Assembly (NCBI GenBank): GCA_032622095.1
Contig: CP136064.1
Location: 256,971,863-257,035,862, forward strand
DNA: 64,000 bases
Direction: 5' to 3'
From: Siphonodentalium dalli
Lineage: Eukaryota > Mollusca > Scaphopoda > Gadilida > Siphonodentaliidae
The position numbers and the translations under genes were made by a program. Position 1 is the stretch's first letter; each line of letters begins with the position of its first letter. Under the pieces are notes generated by a model. It did no database searches and was not told the DNA's origin. It saw only the letters and a list, made by a program, of their open reading frames with translations. This document shows, piece by piece, positions 25,468 through 36,729 of the stretch.

Positions 25468-26698
25468 TAAAACAGTATTGACGCTATATATTCTCCATAT
25501 ACCGACGGTTTTAGACTATATTTCTACTAATAATGCTATTAAATGAACGACAATTAAGAGAAATGAACTATGAATGCATATATGAAGTCAATATGTATAC
25601 ACGCGTCCACATAGCATGCCTTTTCCAGACCAATGTTTGATACCCCCCGTATAAAATAGAGCGTTTTGAGAAGAATATGTGAAATTAATATGCACATGTG
25701 TTCACATAGTAGGTCTTATCGTCATATGAAACTGCCACGTAGTACATGCTTTGTTTCCTCTGTATAACGGACTAAATGTATAGGATGTACAATACATATA
25801 ATTGGTGAAAAGAATACATGAAGTAAGTATTTATGCATTAGTCTACACCATATGGGCTCTTTATTGTCTCCATGTAATGGAGATTTTAGACTAAATTTCT
25901 TCTAATAATGCTATAAATGAACGATAATAAAGAGAAATGAACGATTAAAGAATACATCAAGTAAATATGTATACACGCATCCACATAGTAGGTCTCTTCC
26001 AGACCAATGTTTTGATGCCTCTGTATTAACAGAGAGCTTGGAGTATATATGAATGAACGGTAAGGAATATGTGAAATTAATATAGACATGTGTTCGCATA
26101 GTAGCCCTATCGGGGGCATGTTTCCTTAAATGGTAGCAATAATGAAAATTTACACTGTGTATTACAACCCACTCAAGGCTTCAGAAATATTACTAATTTT
26201 TGTGTTGTGATCAGTTGTCTCGCTTGTTTAGCTGCGATACATGATTCAATAATTTCATTTACCGCCAATAAAGCAGTATTGACTGGTATTGACGCATTAT
26301 TTTCTCAATATAACGGCGAGTTTAGATTCCTACTAATAATGCTATAAATTAACGACAATAAAGAGAAATCGACGATTAAAGAGTACATCGAATAAATGTG
26401 TATACACGCCTTCCGCTCGTATGCCTTTTCCAGACCAATGGTTGATAACCCCCTACATAATAGAGCGTTTTGATAAGAAAATGTGTCCACATAGTAGGCC
26501 TTTCGTGACATGAGACTGTCACTTGGTACAGACTGTCACTTGGTACATGCTTTGTTTCCTCTGTATAACAGCCTATCTTGATGGGAGTTATAATACATAT
26601 AATTGATAAAAATAATGCATGAAGTAAGTATTTATACACTAGTCTACATAATATGGGCTCTTTAGTTTCTCCATTTAATGGAGATTTTAGAGTAATAA
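25468..26698 (-). repeat. Diverged ~805-bp duplication, right arm
   Basis: Mirror of 18,315-19,545. Confidence 0.8.
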
Positions 26699-28306
26699 TA
26701 TGAATGAACTATGACTAGAATACATCGAAGAACCAGACACCAATGCCATACTCCTACCATCCATGGAGCAATTAATATACATGATATAAGACATAAAATA
26801 CAACAGACAGTATCGTGTGCAACCGCTAAGATATCATATGAATGAACCGTCATACACAATGATGTTACAACCAAAACTGCCTTATGGACGAAATACTGGA
26901 ACTGATTATACATTTGATACCCGACATGTCATTCCACTCTATACATGGTCAGTTCGATATCTTGCGAAAGTGACGTGCACCTTTAAGGTATGTGACCAAA
27001 ATGTGTTGTATTGTATTCTATATGACCATTTCTGTAGTAAATAACGACACATCATTACTAGTGGGACTATGTGTGAAGCTCTTTGAATTAAATGAGCTTA
27101 CTATGGTGGACATGTTTAACCAGATACGTTCTTCAAATAAGAAAATGTTGGGATTTAAATTGAAGCTTAATTAGCCCTTCAAGCTTTCCAAATCAAGGTT
27201 ATGGCGTGAAACAACCTGGAGAGAAAGATTTTATTTAGTTACTAATGTGGGTTCAAATAGAAACACATGGCGAAGGCCATGATTCGAGCCTGTATGGCGC
27301 TTCATAGCCCAATAAAGGCGCGCCGATGGGTGTGGTTAACTTTAATATGTCATGTGTAGACCAGAAGCCACGAGGAACCCATTGCTGTCCATGTCTGTAC
27401 CCCATATATACTGCTATATGCAGTCGACCTACCCAGGACCTCAGTTTCTCCTTTCCTGTATGGCTATTCCAAACCCATTTAGTGCAATGCGTTTGAAAAT
27501 ATACAGAGCGTTATTAAGAAGGATCGCTGATGCGTATAATATAACCAATATTTAGTCAAAATTTTAAGAAAACCCATTATTGAAACATTGCGTTTGATAG
27601 TGTAGGGATTTGACCATATAATGGTTATCAGTGAAGTGATGACATGTGCACTAAATTACCTCAGTCAGTAAAGGCTAGTTCATACCATATGAGAACCACA
27701 CTCACCACCCATGCCTATACCCAAACAAACACCATGGCGACAGCGAAACACTACGAAGCTTCTCCCCCACACGGACACTGTTGTCTTCCATGGATAATTT
27801 CTTATCCCATGTTGAGACCAAATTTCAGCCAAAGGGATCCCGTGGTTTCTGAGAAAATTATATTACAATTATGTACGGATGACGGACGAAGAGTGATTGG
27901 TTTTAGTTTCCACACAGATGTGTACCAACACGTTTTGAGACTGATATAGATGAAGTGTCCCTTTTATTATTGTTACGATGTGAAGTTGGCTAGTTCATAC
28001 CCGTAGTATCAGTTTCACTGGCCAGTGTCACTTAGAAACAATATTACGGATCATTGTCACATACAAAGGTCTTCAAAGGGAAGTCTATAATATGAGTAAT
28101 ATTTTCGCGGGCTTTTAAAGTTGTATATATATATATATATAATAGGTGTGGCTTCACATTAGCAAAGATGTCCCAAGGAACATGCACACCATGAAAGGAG
28201 GAAATATTAATAATCAAGGATGTATTCTAAATACAGGGGGAGGGGGTAATTTAATTTGTTACAGTCAATGGAGCGATTAGGAATGAATAAATTATGGAAA
28301 ACAAGA

Positions 28307-28447
28307 TGTGAAGAGGCCTATATGACATCTGTAGAGCGTGCTACCTATATGACATCTGTAGAGCGTGCTAACGGATTTAGTCATAGAAAGAGTAATATCC
28401 AAGATGGATGCCTCGTTCAAATTCTATAGAGCCCATCTGGAGGTGCT
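28307..28447 (-). repeat. Family A fragment, right arm
   Basis: Mirror of 16,565-16,705. Confidence 0.75.
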
Positions 28448-28749
28448 ACTAAACAAGGAATTTTTTCAAAAACTTGGAGATGAAAGTGGATATTCGAAGA
28501 TTATGAGGGATTAGAAGTTGTAAGAAAAAGAAGAGCGAATAAAAACAGGAAGTGGTAGATAAAAAAGAGGGATAAAAAAAAGATAACAAAGAAAAAATTA
28601 TAAATAAATAGAGGATATCCACCCTTTTTCAGTGGATATGGGTTATATCTCATGAGTGATGACAAAACATTGAATTTCCACGATATGATCAAATAATAAG
28701 CATGTGATACAACGTTTAGCCGATGGGTGTGGAGTCAGCCGGTAGGTTT

Positions 28750-28872
28750 CGCGAGGGATTGCGTCAGATTCCAATGACTCAGGCGTTGCGCCGGAAGTAG
28801 GGATTGCGCCAGATTCGAATGACTCAGGCATTGCGCCAGAAGTAGGGATTGCGTCAGATTCGAATGACAGGC
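28750..28872 (-). repeat. 45-bp triplicate, right arm
   Basis: Mirror of 16,140-16,262. Confidence 0.9.
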
Positions 28873-29026
28873 ATTGCAGGAGGCGGTGTTTCTTATGGGC
28901 TGGATCTTATTCTAGGGTTTAGGAGACGTGTGTAGACCACTCAATATCCCCTCAGGTGTAGTGTGGAACCCTTAGAAGTGGCAGTGGGTTAGATATATTA
29001 AAAGACAGTTAATTTTAATTTAATTT

Positions 29027-29320
29027 TAAATTATTTTTGAATTTTAGAAAAAGTTGAAGTTTTTTAAGTTTTTCATATTTTTTTAATTTATGAATTTTTT
29101 TCTGTTTTTCATTTTTGTTTCTTTTTGAAAAGTTTTTTAAGTTTTTTGAAATTTTTGAGTATTTTGAAGTTTTTAAACTTTTTTGAAATTTTTTGCGATT
29201 TTTGAAGTTTTTGAAGTTTTTGAAGTTTTTGACGTTTTTGAAGTTTTTGACGTTTTTGAAGTTTTTGAAATTTTTGAAATTTTTGAAGTTTTTGAATTTT
29301 TGAATTTTTTGTAAGTTTTC
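29027..29320 (-). repeat. Subterminal T-rich decamer array, right arm
   Basis: Mirror of 15,692-15,985. It reads TTTTGAAGTT repeats on the plus strand. Confidence 0.9.
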
Positions 29321-29513
29321 AATGCGAGTGTCACTTTAACATTATCCCATTGGATATAACCAACGGGTCATGTCCGGACATGCACAACCGGCATACAAAT
29401 AGACCATGATGCAATGCGTGGGCGGAGAATATAGGTCAAACACCATGTACTGCATATAGGTCGGATAGAGTTATCGTTCCTGATCTGGGGGCCAAACGGG
29501 CGGGTTATCATCA

Positions 29514-29519
29514 ATTGGA
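29514..29519. repeat. Right flanking direct repeat of the palindrome (ATTGGA)
   Basis: Exact copy of the six bases at 15,493-15,498, directly outside the right end. TTGGA is frequent in the following 250 bp, so chance cannot be dismissed from the six bases alone. Confidence 0.7.
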
Positions 29520-29639
29520 AGATTTATGCCTGAATCAAAAGTATAGTTAGACATCTCAGACCCAAAATATGTTGAGGTTGACGAGAAGGTGGCTTCTAAC
29601 CAATAACATATGTCGTTTGGATACCAAGTTTCGACACCC

Positions 29640-29770
29640 CACCAGTTGGAAATGTCCAACCGTACTATAGGGGTGTCATGCAGATTGGAAAAGTCCAACC
29701 ATACTACAATATATAATAGATTGGAATTGTCCGACTATTTGAAAAGTTTGCGTATCAATTGGAAGTTCCA
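29640..29770. repeat. Cluster of TTGGAA...TCCAA palindromic words, ~40-bp spacing
   Basis: GTTGGAAATGTCCAAC, ATTGGAAAAGTCCAAC and ATTGGAATTGTCCGAC follow each other at about 39-40-bp spacing. CAATTGGAAGTTCC follows at about 29,756. A similar word pair occurs near 62,653-62,705. No function is inferred. Confidence 0.7.
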
Positions 29771-29799
29771 TGCCAGCCAAGCTCAATGCTGGCGGAATT

Positions 29800-30998
29800 G
29801 AAGGGGCCGAGAAATGACATTGGTGCCCTATTTAAACCACTCAGAGCTTGGTGGCCACCCTGCAAAACTCTTTGCTTGAGCTATATCGGTCAATGGGCCG
29901 AGAATGACATGGTGCCATATATCAACCCATATGGACATGGATCGGATGGGTGTGGGATGAGGCCATGGGTGCCACTCTACAAAACCCGTTGTTTGACCTA
30001 AGTGTAACAATGTTCCAATACGGAATGGATTATGGAAGTCAGCCACCTTCGTTGATAACCTTTAGGCTTTATCCGTACTTGCAAGCTCCATTGAGCGTCA
30101 TTTTCCGACAAACATCGCGCCTATGGGCGTATTTTGGACACACTTATATATTTTGGAAACAAGAGACTATTAGTCACTACTAGTCTAAATGTTAATTTGG
30201 GGAGTTTAAAGGCACGGGCGGCGTTCGTTGCAGAAATATTTATATTTGTTCAAATCGCCATCAACAGAAGGAACACCAAAATTTATACAGTTCCGCTCAT
30301 ATGCCAAACATAATCAGCGCGTAAATAGTATATTGTCGTCAAGACGTGCGATGATGTACGTAAACAAGATCCTGCTCATGTTACAGAAGTTGTGCTTCTG
30401 TTTACATGACACAGCGCAATTATATTGGTTAAGCCCACACAAATAACATAAACGCTCTTTATTATTTCCATATCAGGAAAACAGTAACAAATAGCGCTCT
30501 TTATGTTTACCATATCCGGATCTAAACACAAGCCAGGAAACGTAACGTTTTTTGCTTTTGTTTACATAAAACAAAGGGGGGAATTGACAATAACATACTA
30601 TTTGTGCCATATTTCTGATTGGCATAAGAACAAAGTCTGTCTATATTTTACTATTATTTCTGTTTATGGCGGTTTTTGACGGAGGTGAATATTTTAACAG
30701 CATACCAACCGCCATCGCCGCCCGTATCTTTAAATAGGAAATCATTATCAATGTATCATTAGTATCAATAAAACTTCAAAGTCGATATACATGTATGTGT
30801 ACAAAAATAACAAAATAATGACATGATTTAGAATGAATGGCCCTGAACTCACGATTTTCTTTTCTGATTAATTAGTTATCAAATCACAATATTAACACAA
30901 TATCAACGCAATATTAACACAATATTTTTTTAGGAAATTTACACACACAGGATATAATTTCAAACCAAGTGTCCATTTTATATGTTTTAACTTAAGTT
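29800..30998 (+). repeat. Dispersed repeat family B, copy 1 (interrupted)
   Basis: The segments 29,800-30,013 and 30,745-30,998 match 36,733-37,030 and 37,050-37,286 in order. Shared blocks include TGGTGGCCACCCTGCAA, GGTGCCATATATCAAC, TGACCTAAGT, TGTGTACAAAAATAACAA and GAACTCACGATTTTC. The intervening 30,014-30,744 is absent from the second copy and holds no recognised gene. The family carries internal repeats of about 136 bp. Confidence 0.8.
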
Positions 30999-31377
30999 TT
31001 TTTTTTTTTTAGTGAGTGTTTTGGGGTGGCTGACCCCGGGATTGTCGAAAGGTCCGAAGGGCCCTTTCCTTAATCCCTCATGTTATTGCCTTTATTAGAG
31101 AAATAAGAAAAAAATGAAAAAAAGAAGCAATTTTTGGATTTTACTTATTTCTTCTTTTTCTTCTTCTTGTGCCTCCTCGCCGGTGGTGGTGCGGACGAAG
31201 AGGCATCCGAGGGAGAGGTGTTGCTAACATTGTTGATGTTTCCCTGGTCAACTTATGTGATGTATGCTGCTTGCCTTGCACGTAATATCCTAATTTCCTC
31301 AATGTCAGCTATTGCGCTGTCACGATCCGGCCCTATGTCGAGATAATCCAAGTTCTTTTCCATCATCCTGATCAGCT

Positions 31378-33006
31378 AACAAGTACTAGCCGCAAACAGT
31401 CTTATAAGACTATAAGGCAGTACTTTAGTCGACGAACTAGAACTTAGGAAAACATTACTCACCAAAGACAAAACAAAAGCAGCTGGCCGGCGACGCGAAG
31501 TTGGTTCTGGTTCACCGGAATAAACCCCTCAATGGTCATGCCATCACTCCCCCAATTCAACGAACACTTCCCAATCAACATAAATAAATAGACTTATCTC
31601 ATAAAACTCATAAAACGCTAGGTCGATCAAGTTACTAACACAGTTCAATCAAAAGGAAAGTAAGTATACAAGTAGACATCACATTATCGAGTCAACCCCA
31701 CCAGGAGGACATGTAATTATGAATTATGTTTCAACAGGGCTCGATGAGACGTACTGCTCATCGACAGGATATCACAGTGAAATGGCCACACCCTCTCTGC
31801 AGTAAAGCAAGCCCTCAATAAAACCCACTGGTAATACTCAGCTTAAACAACCTATTGGGCATGTACTAACCCATGTATGCAATATCCGCAATATCGACCG
31901 TCTAACAAGACTAACATAATATTAAAACGTATGGTAGCGGGCTCCGCCCCTAGATGGCTCCTTGGGCGCTGATGAATGTCCTCGGGCGGCATAGATACCC
32001 TTTTTGTGGCCGTATTATAATCCATTGAGTAATTATCTCTTTCAAAATGACTAAACCTGCTAACTCTTTAATATAAAACTTACAGAATTACTCCGCACAC
32101 CAAATACAATGTGTACAGGCCGGCACAACAATATTGCGAGCCTGCCTTTACGCGTTGTTAGTTGTTTGCCTGTGTGGTCGCAGTATAAGCTATCAATATA
32201 ATCTCCCTCAAACTGACTCACAACCACATATACAGAATTACCCCGCACACCAAATACAATGTGTACAGGCCGGCACAACAATATTGCGAGCCTGCTTTTA
32301 CGCGTTGTTAGTTGTTTGCATGTGTGGTCGCAGTATAAGCTATCAATATAATCTCCCTCAAACTGACTTACAACCACATATACAAATTTAAACACATGCT
32401 CTCAGCCACACCCGTACATACACGTAGACCCAATACTAGCAACAACCTTCAGAGACATATCACCAACAGTCTGGCCTCAGCTGCGTCCTCATCTGGGCAA
32501 TAACACAACCAGGTCGACGGGCTCTGAGACTCACACAGGAGTGTAAGGCGGGCATTGCACCACCGAGAGTTGGGGAGCCCCGACCGACCTTAAGTCAACC
32601 GGCCGGCATTGCACACCCTTCCTAGAGTTGAGCCCGTAGTATAAGCCCTGAATCCAACAGACTAAGGCAACGGAGTTCATGCATGCACTAACATGGACAC
32701 TAGTTCACAACAAACCACTAATAAAAAGATATCAACTAAGTTAAACAAACAGAACTCGTATTATAATTAAGGTAAGTCTTCTCGCTGGTCAGCTTTTGGA
32801 ATGGGGGGGGCTTTGCTTCCTGCTAGGGTGGCATGTAACCTATACTCCACAAGCAAGCATCAAATGACTAGAAAACACTCACAACCAAACTCAACAAACG
32901 CTCTTCAGCGGCACTATATCACTCAACCGTGGGTTGTAGGAGAGGGCTTACAGCCCTTTCAAATATTCCCGGGGGAATCTTCCCAAACCCAAACTCCAAA
33001 CTCTCT
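31378..33006. mobile_element. 1.63-kb insertion flanked by a 13-bp direct repeat
   Basis: ATCCTGATCAGCT occurs at 31,365-31,377 and 33,007-33,019, exactly where the retroelement-like ORF is interrupted. Removing one repeat and the block rejoins matching parts of the ORF. The 13-bp length fits a LINE/SINE-type or similar target duplication. The insert has no recognised gene, carries a 150-bp tandem duplication, and shows no terminal inverted repeats. Confidence 0.7.
32081..32390. repeat. 150-bp tandem duplication
   Basis: TACAGAATTACTCCGCACAC at 32,081 recurs at 32,231 (one base changed), and a decayed start is seen at 32,381. The two units are nearly identical. The 111- and 85-codon open frames across it are products of this repeat. 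Confidence 0.93.
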
Positions 33007-33847
33007 ATCCTGATCAGCTCATCGGTGTAAATCGGTGGTGTACCCTCGGTGGGAGAAGCCGGCCTTTCCAGGTACTCCGGCGTCGGAGGGGCGTCGGTGT
33101 TCGATTCATCCGATGGAACTGGCCAGGTGGTGATTCCAGTTCCACAGCGAAGTTGGCGGCAGGAACGTCCCTGGTGGAATCCGCGTCCCTGTTTCCGCCT
33201 GCTTCAGTGACGACAGCAGGGACCTCCGGCAGATCAACGGAATCCCTGCTAGCTCGTCTGATGTCACCTGTCTCCATGCTGGCCGGGTCGCCTGGGCGTC
33301 TCTCAGACAACTCCGGCCTGCCGGTTGTGACACTGGATGGCTGAACCACACGGGGAGGGGTGACCGGCAGATCAACAGTCACCCCCTTCTTTTTCTTCCA
33401 TTTCGCCCGTCTGGCGGCGTCCCTTCTCCTTCGAGTTGGTGTCTTTCTCTTTGGAGGCTCCTTCTTCATGTTCATGTCACGGCTGGTCTTGGCAATCCTG
33501 CTCCGGGTAGAAGATCTCTGGATACCAGCATCCTCCGTCCGGAATTCAACGCAAAGAACCAAATAGCACCTGTTAGATTGGAGATTCCAACTAACAGCGT
33601 CCACTATTTGAGATCTTTGCATTGCAGCCAACGCGGCGTCAGGGATTAGCTCCATTGTTCGTCGTCCTAAGCCTAATCCAAAACCGTCTCACTCGCCGGC
33701 ATCAGCACGAGGGCGGTTGCTCCCAATTAAGGTTACAGACCACACGACTCACTCGTGCCGACGCTCTGTCAAAGGAGGAACTAATACAGTCAAGCAATTC
33801 TGACTGCCTCGCTCCACTCCCTGCCAAAAAGTGTCAGCTGTAGAGTG

Positions 33848-34975
33848 AGTGGTTTGGGTGGCTAGCCCGGGATTCTCGAAAGGGCCGAGAGGCACCTCTC
33901 CTTAATCCCTCATTTTTTGCCTTTATTATAAACACACACAAAAAAAACAAAAACATTTTTTGTTTCAATTATTTCTTCTTCTTTCTCTTTTTTTTTGGAG
34001 TTAGGCTTCTCCGCTGAAGATGGTAAGGATTCATGTTGTTGTCGTTGTTGTCGCATTTGTTGTATGACCGCTTCAGTTCTTTGGTCTTGTTCTAATCTGT
34101 ACTGTTTAGATTCTTGTAGCATTTGTTGTGATTCCGCGACGGCTCTTTCAGATCTCATTATCATTTCTTGATATTCTTTTAGTTGTTCTTTTAACCAATC
34201 CTCAGCAGGAGGAGGGGTGTTGTTTCCTGCTCCTTTTCTGTGTTCGTGGTGGAGATGGAGGACACCGGGATGTGATGGTACTCCGGTGTCCTAGGTGGAA
34301 GGCTATCCAACTCCACGTCGAAGCTGGCGGCAGGAACAGCAGGGGTGGTGTCCTGCTCCCTTTCTCCACAAGCCTCGACGACGACAGCAGGGACCTCCGG
34401 CAGATCAACGGAGTCCCTGCTAGCTGGTTCGTTGTCGCCTGTCTCCATGCAGGTCGGGTCGTCTGTGCGTCTCTCAGACAACTCCGACCTACCGGCTGAA
34501 CCACACGGGGAGGGGCGACCGGCAGATCAACGGTCACCCCTTATTCTTCCATTTCGCCCGTCTGCCGGCGTCCCTTCGTCTCCTTGATGGCGTCTTCTTC
34601 TTGGGCGGCCCCTTCTTCTTCCCACTCAGATGACAGGAGGCAGTCTTGGAGTTGGTGTCCCGGGCTTGCGATCTCTGGGTGCCAGCATCTTCAGTCCGGA
34701 ACTCCAGGCAAAGTGTCAGGTAGCCCCTGCTAGACTGGAGACTCCAGTTAGCAATGTCCACTATCGAACACCTTTGCACTGCGGCCAACACGGCGTCTGG
34801 GATTAAATCCATAAGCCTAATCCAAAACCGTCTCACTGGCGTTAAGCACGGGGGCAGCTGCACCCGGAGGCGCGGCCACACGACTCACCCTTGCTCAACG
34901 CTCTGACAAAGAGGAACTAATGAGGTCGAAGCAATCACGACCTGTTCGCTCCACTCTCGGCCAGAGTTGTCAGCT
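33848..34975 (-). mobile_element. Retroelement-like unit 2, tandem to unit 1
   Basis: Same 5' block (CAGCTGACA, then GAGTGGAGCGA), same broken ORF and same 3' tail (AATAAA at 33,922-33,927, ending CCACTCACT) as unit 1, joined head to tail with no A-tail between them. The sequence just outside the 5' end (TGTCAGCTGTGTTAC) also occurs near 37,919 without the unit. Confidence 0.6.
33960..34881 (-). pseudogene. Broken ORF1/gag-like gene of unit 2
   Basis: It opens at 34,881 or at the Met equivalent to unit 1 near 34,811. It shows the same N-terminal module, the RRRRDAGRRAKWK basic stretch (about 34,555) and the SVDLPEVPAVVVEA Pro-rich region. It has at least two frameshifts (near 34,535 and 34,195). 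The last part, 33,960-34,200, encodes a clear Gln/Glu/Arg-rich coiled coil ending in a Lys/Glu-rich tail. Presumed inactive. Confidence 0.5.
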
Positions 34976-35093
34976 GTGTTACGTTTTGGTCAGTGGTGTT
35001 ACTCCCTTAGGTTGGTCGGAGCCAATCAGAAGAGATCTAGCAATGCGTGGATTTGTGATTGGCTCTTTAAAGCTCTTCTTTAACCCTTTCAGT

Positions 35094-35493
35094 GCCAAGT
35101 CCGATTTTTGTATCAACCCATATACCCTGTTCCAATGCATTCTATGGTCGACTCGCATATATAAGAGAATGCATTGGCCTAACAATTTTTCATCATTTGT
35201 TATTATTTTTTACAATTTTTTACAATATTAATTTTTTCTTATATTCTTTAACTCTTTCAGTGCCAGACTTATTTTGTAGGTTTAGTGCTAGGGAATCTTA
35301 CGTTTTTCTTGGGCACCAAAATTATTACTATGAATACTTGGTGATAGTTTTGAGTTATATATAACATGCCCCAAAGGTTTTATCCAGTTTGTTTTTAAAT
35401 TCGCTATAGCATGCTTAAGCATACCCAAAACAACTTCAACGATTTTTTTTTAGTGCCTAGGGCCGATGAGATCGGCCCGTGGCACTGAAAGAG
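35094..35493. mobile_element. TTAA-flanked element with nested or tandem ends
   Basis: TTAA at 35,090-35,093 and 35,494-35,497 flanks ends CCCTTTCAGTGCC and GGCACTGAAAGAG (inverted). A third end, CTCTTTCAGTGCC preceded by TTAA, lies at 35,248-35,264 and forms a perfect pair with the right end, defining a 242-bp inner element (35,252-35,493). The left part contains a truncated form of the CCAATGCATTCT hairpin (35,132-35,177, one arm shortened). The TTAA preference indicates the piggyBac superfamily. Non-coding. Confidence 0.8.
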
Positions 35494-35497
35494 TTAA

Positions 35498-36729
35498 ATA
35501 TCTGCGTTATTTCGTCAACATGCTCCTACCAAACGTAGAGGAAATGTTAGACCAGTATCTACTCATTTTTAAAAACACTTCTTCAAACATCTCTGTTATT
35601 TCGTACAATAATCCTAGTCTCAAGCCTAACCTCGCGTGCCACGTGTTATTGCGATTGAATATCAATCGCTATCTAATCGTGAACCCTGATTAAGTATTTT
35701 TCGCTATCTAATCGTGTGCGTATTGGCTGACGTATTACATGCGCATGCAGCTTTCGTACACATACCTGTTCTAGATATAGCGTGGGTTGCGCGTGGGATC
35801 TGCCGTACTCAGCAATGATCATTGGTTAAATAGCTGCTGGTGGGTGGATTATGATGTTGTGTTATGGTCATTTAGTAAAGATGTGTGATCTAAAATGTTT
35901 TGGCGAGGTGAGTCACGTGACCATAAAGAATCATAATCACACTCCCTCTACATTAATACAATTAGCGCCCGTACGAATCATAACGAATCGGTTTACACGA
36001 ACATTTCCGAGGTTTACCAAGCAATAACTGCATCCCCCACTGCATAAAAAGCGACGAACCACCTATGTCACTTCAATCCGAGCATTCTCATATGGGTCGT
36101 GGTGAATATATAGATTGGCTTGGGGACAGGGTCCGCGCTGGACCGAAATTTACTTTTGCCAAATAATTTGCCAAATGAAAATATTTTTAGCCAAATTCTA
36201 TTAGAATTTGCAAATGTTATCCCTGATAGTATCATTTTCTGCAACTTTGATTCAGTTATATATCTCGACACTCGCGGATTGAACGACGTTTGATATCGAT
36301 AGGAAAGCATTTAGTTAATAATTATAATCGCATATCTATTGTGTTTTATCATACAACAATAAACCAATCACCGAGAAATAAAATGGTAGAAGAGTTGCTT
36401 CGTCAGAAGGGAACACCACAAGAGGATTAGCTATGTAAACACCACCACCGCACTAAATATTGTTAATCGATCCACCCATCGATAATAATGTTACCAGATT
36501 AACTGCATCTTAATGGAGGTGTTAATTTTTCCGAAACCATTAAAACATCACTAATATAATTCTATTGTAATAGTTTCCTAAAATTAATGGTATAGATTGA
36601 CCGATATTTTTCGACTTTATTGAGGAATTAAAGTGACTTGCCAAAACTTTTGCCAAATGAAAATATGTTTTGCCCAATATGAATTATTTTTGCCATTGGC
36701 AAATTTGGCAAGTGGCAACACGAACCCTG
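35498..36729. other. Unassigned sequence with short dispersed repeats
   Basis: GCGTGGGATCTGCC...ATCATTGGTTAA (35,783-35,850) recurs at 39,309-39,375. A TTTGCCAAATGAAAATAT word near 36,168 recurs near 36,647. A 65-75-codon set of open frames shows no domain. Confidence 0.5.

Larger units (their letters stand above)
15499..29513. mobile_element. 14-kb giant palindrome, candidate fold-back transposon
   Basis: Two arms (15,499-22,492 and 22,521-29,513) are mirror images around a 28-bp spacer. Position x on the left pairs with 45,013 minus x on the right, shifting to 45,012 outside a T-run near 16,432 that is 9 T long on the left and 8 A long on the right. No other difference was noticed. The ends read TGATGATAACCC and GGGTTATCATCA, with ATTGGA directly outside both. 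Tandem arrays sit just inside each end and next to the centre. No long coding frame exists (longest about 100 codons, unrecognised), so it would be non-autonomous. Drosophila FB and sea urchin TU fold-back elements have similar layout with tandem repeats in long inverted termini; relation is inference. A real non-mobile palindromic duplication or an assembly fold-back are the alternatives. Confidence 0.8.
22521..29513 (-). repeat. Right arm of the giant palindrome
   Basis: Exact reverse complement of the left arm as far as compared, apart from one fewer base in the homopolymer at about 28,574-28,581. All internal repeats of the left arm recur here in mirrored order. Confidence 0.93.
31145..33655 (-). 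pseudogene. Broken ORF1/gag-like gene of unit 1
   Basis: From ATG at 33,653-33,655 the protein shows a short N-terminal module (SWNLQSNRCYLVLCVEF), an Arg/Lys-rich stretch (RRRRDAARRAKWKKKK at about residue 77), then a Pro/Glu-rich region (DSVDLPEVPAVV). The frame closes at 33,014. A shifted frame continues the Pro-rich region to the inserted block and resumes beyond it at 31,364 with a likely coiled coil, an in-frame stop, and a Lys-rich end at 31,145. The layout recalls nucleic-acid-binding ORF1 or gag-like proteins of retroelements; the exact class was not recognised. Confidence 0.5.
31001..33847 (-). mobile_element. Retroelement-like unit 1, poly(A)-ended, with a nested insertion
   Basis: On the minus strand the unit starts near 33,847 (ACAGCTGACA, then a GGGAGTGGAGCGA-like block), carries a broken ORF, and ends with an AATAAA (31,091-31,096), a conserved tail ending CACTCACT and a run of 14 A. 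A second unit with the same ends lies directly upstream (33,848-34,975). An A-tail and AATAAA suggest RNA-mediated copying; no reverse transcriptase is present. It is interrupted by the insertion at 31,378-33,006. Confidence 0.6.

Noticed and set aside
15499-29513. Maverick/Polinton or virus-derived element
   Set aside because: The 6-bp flanking repeat fits, but there is no polymerase, integrase, capsid or protease frame, the ends do not start AG, and the inverted repeats make up the whole unit.
15499-29513. Pure sequencing or assembly fold-back artefact
   Set aside because: Not excluded, but the two ends stop at matching positions, unique sequence continues on both sides, and a direct repeat flanks the unit, none of which an artefact predicts. 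The spacer is not a sequencing adaptor I recognise.
31366-33019. Interpretation of the 1.6-kb block as an intron
   Set aside because: Both borders lie in an exact 13-bp direct repeat without suitable GT...AG ends in the coding orientation; an insertion explains it better.
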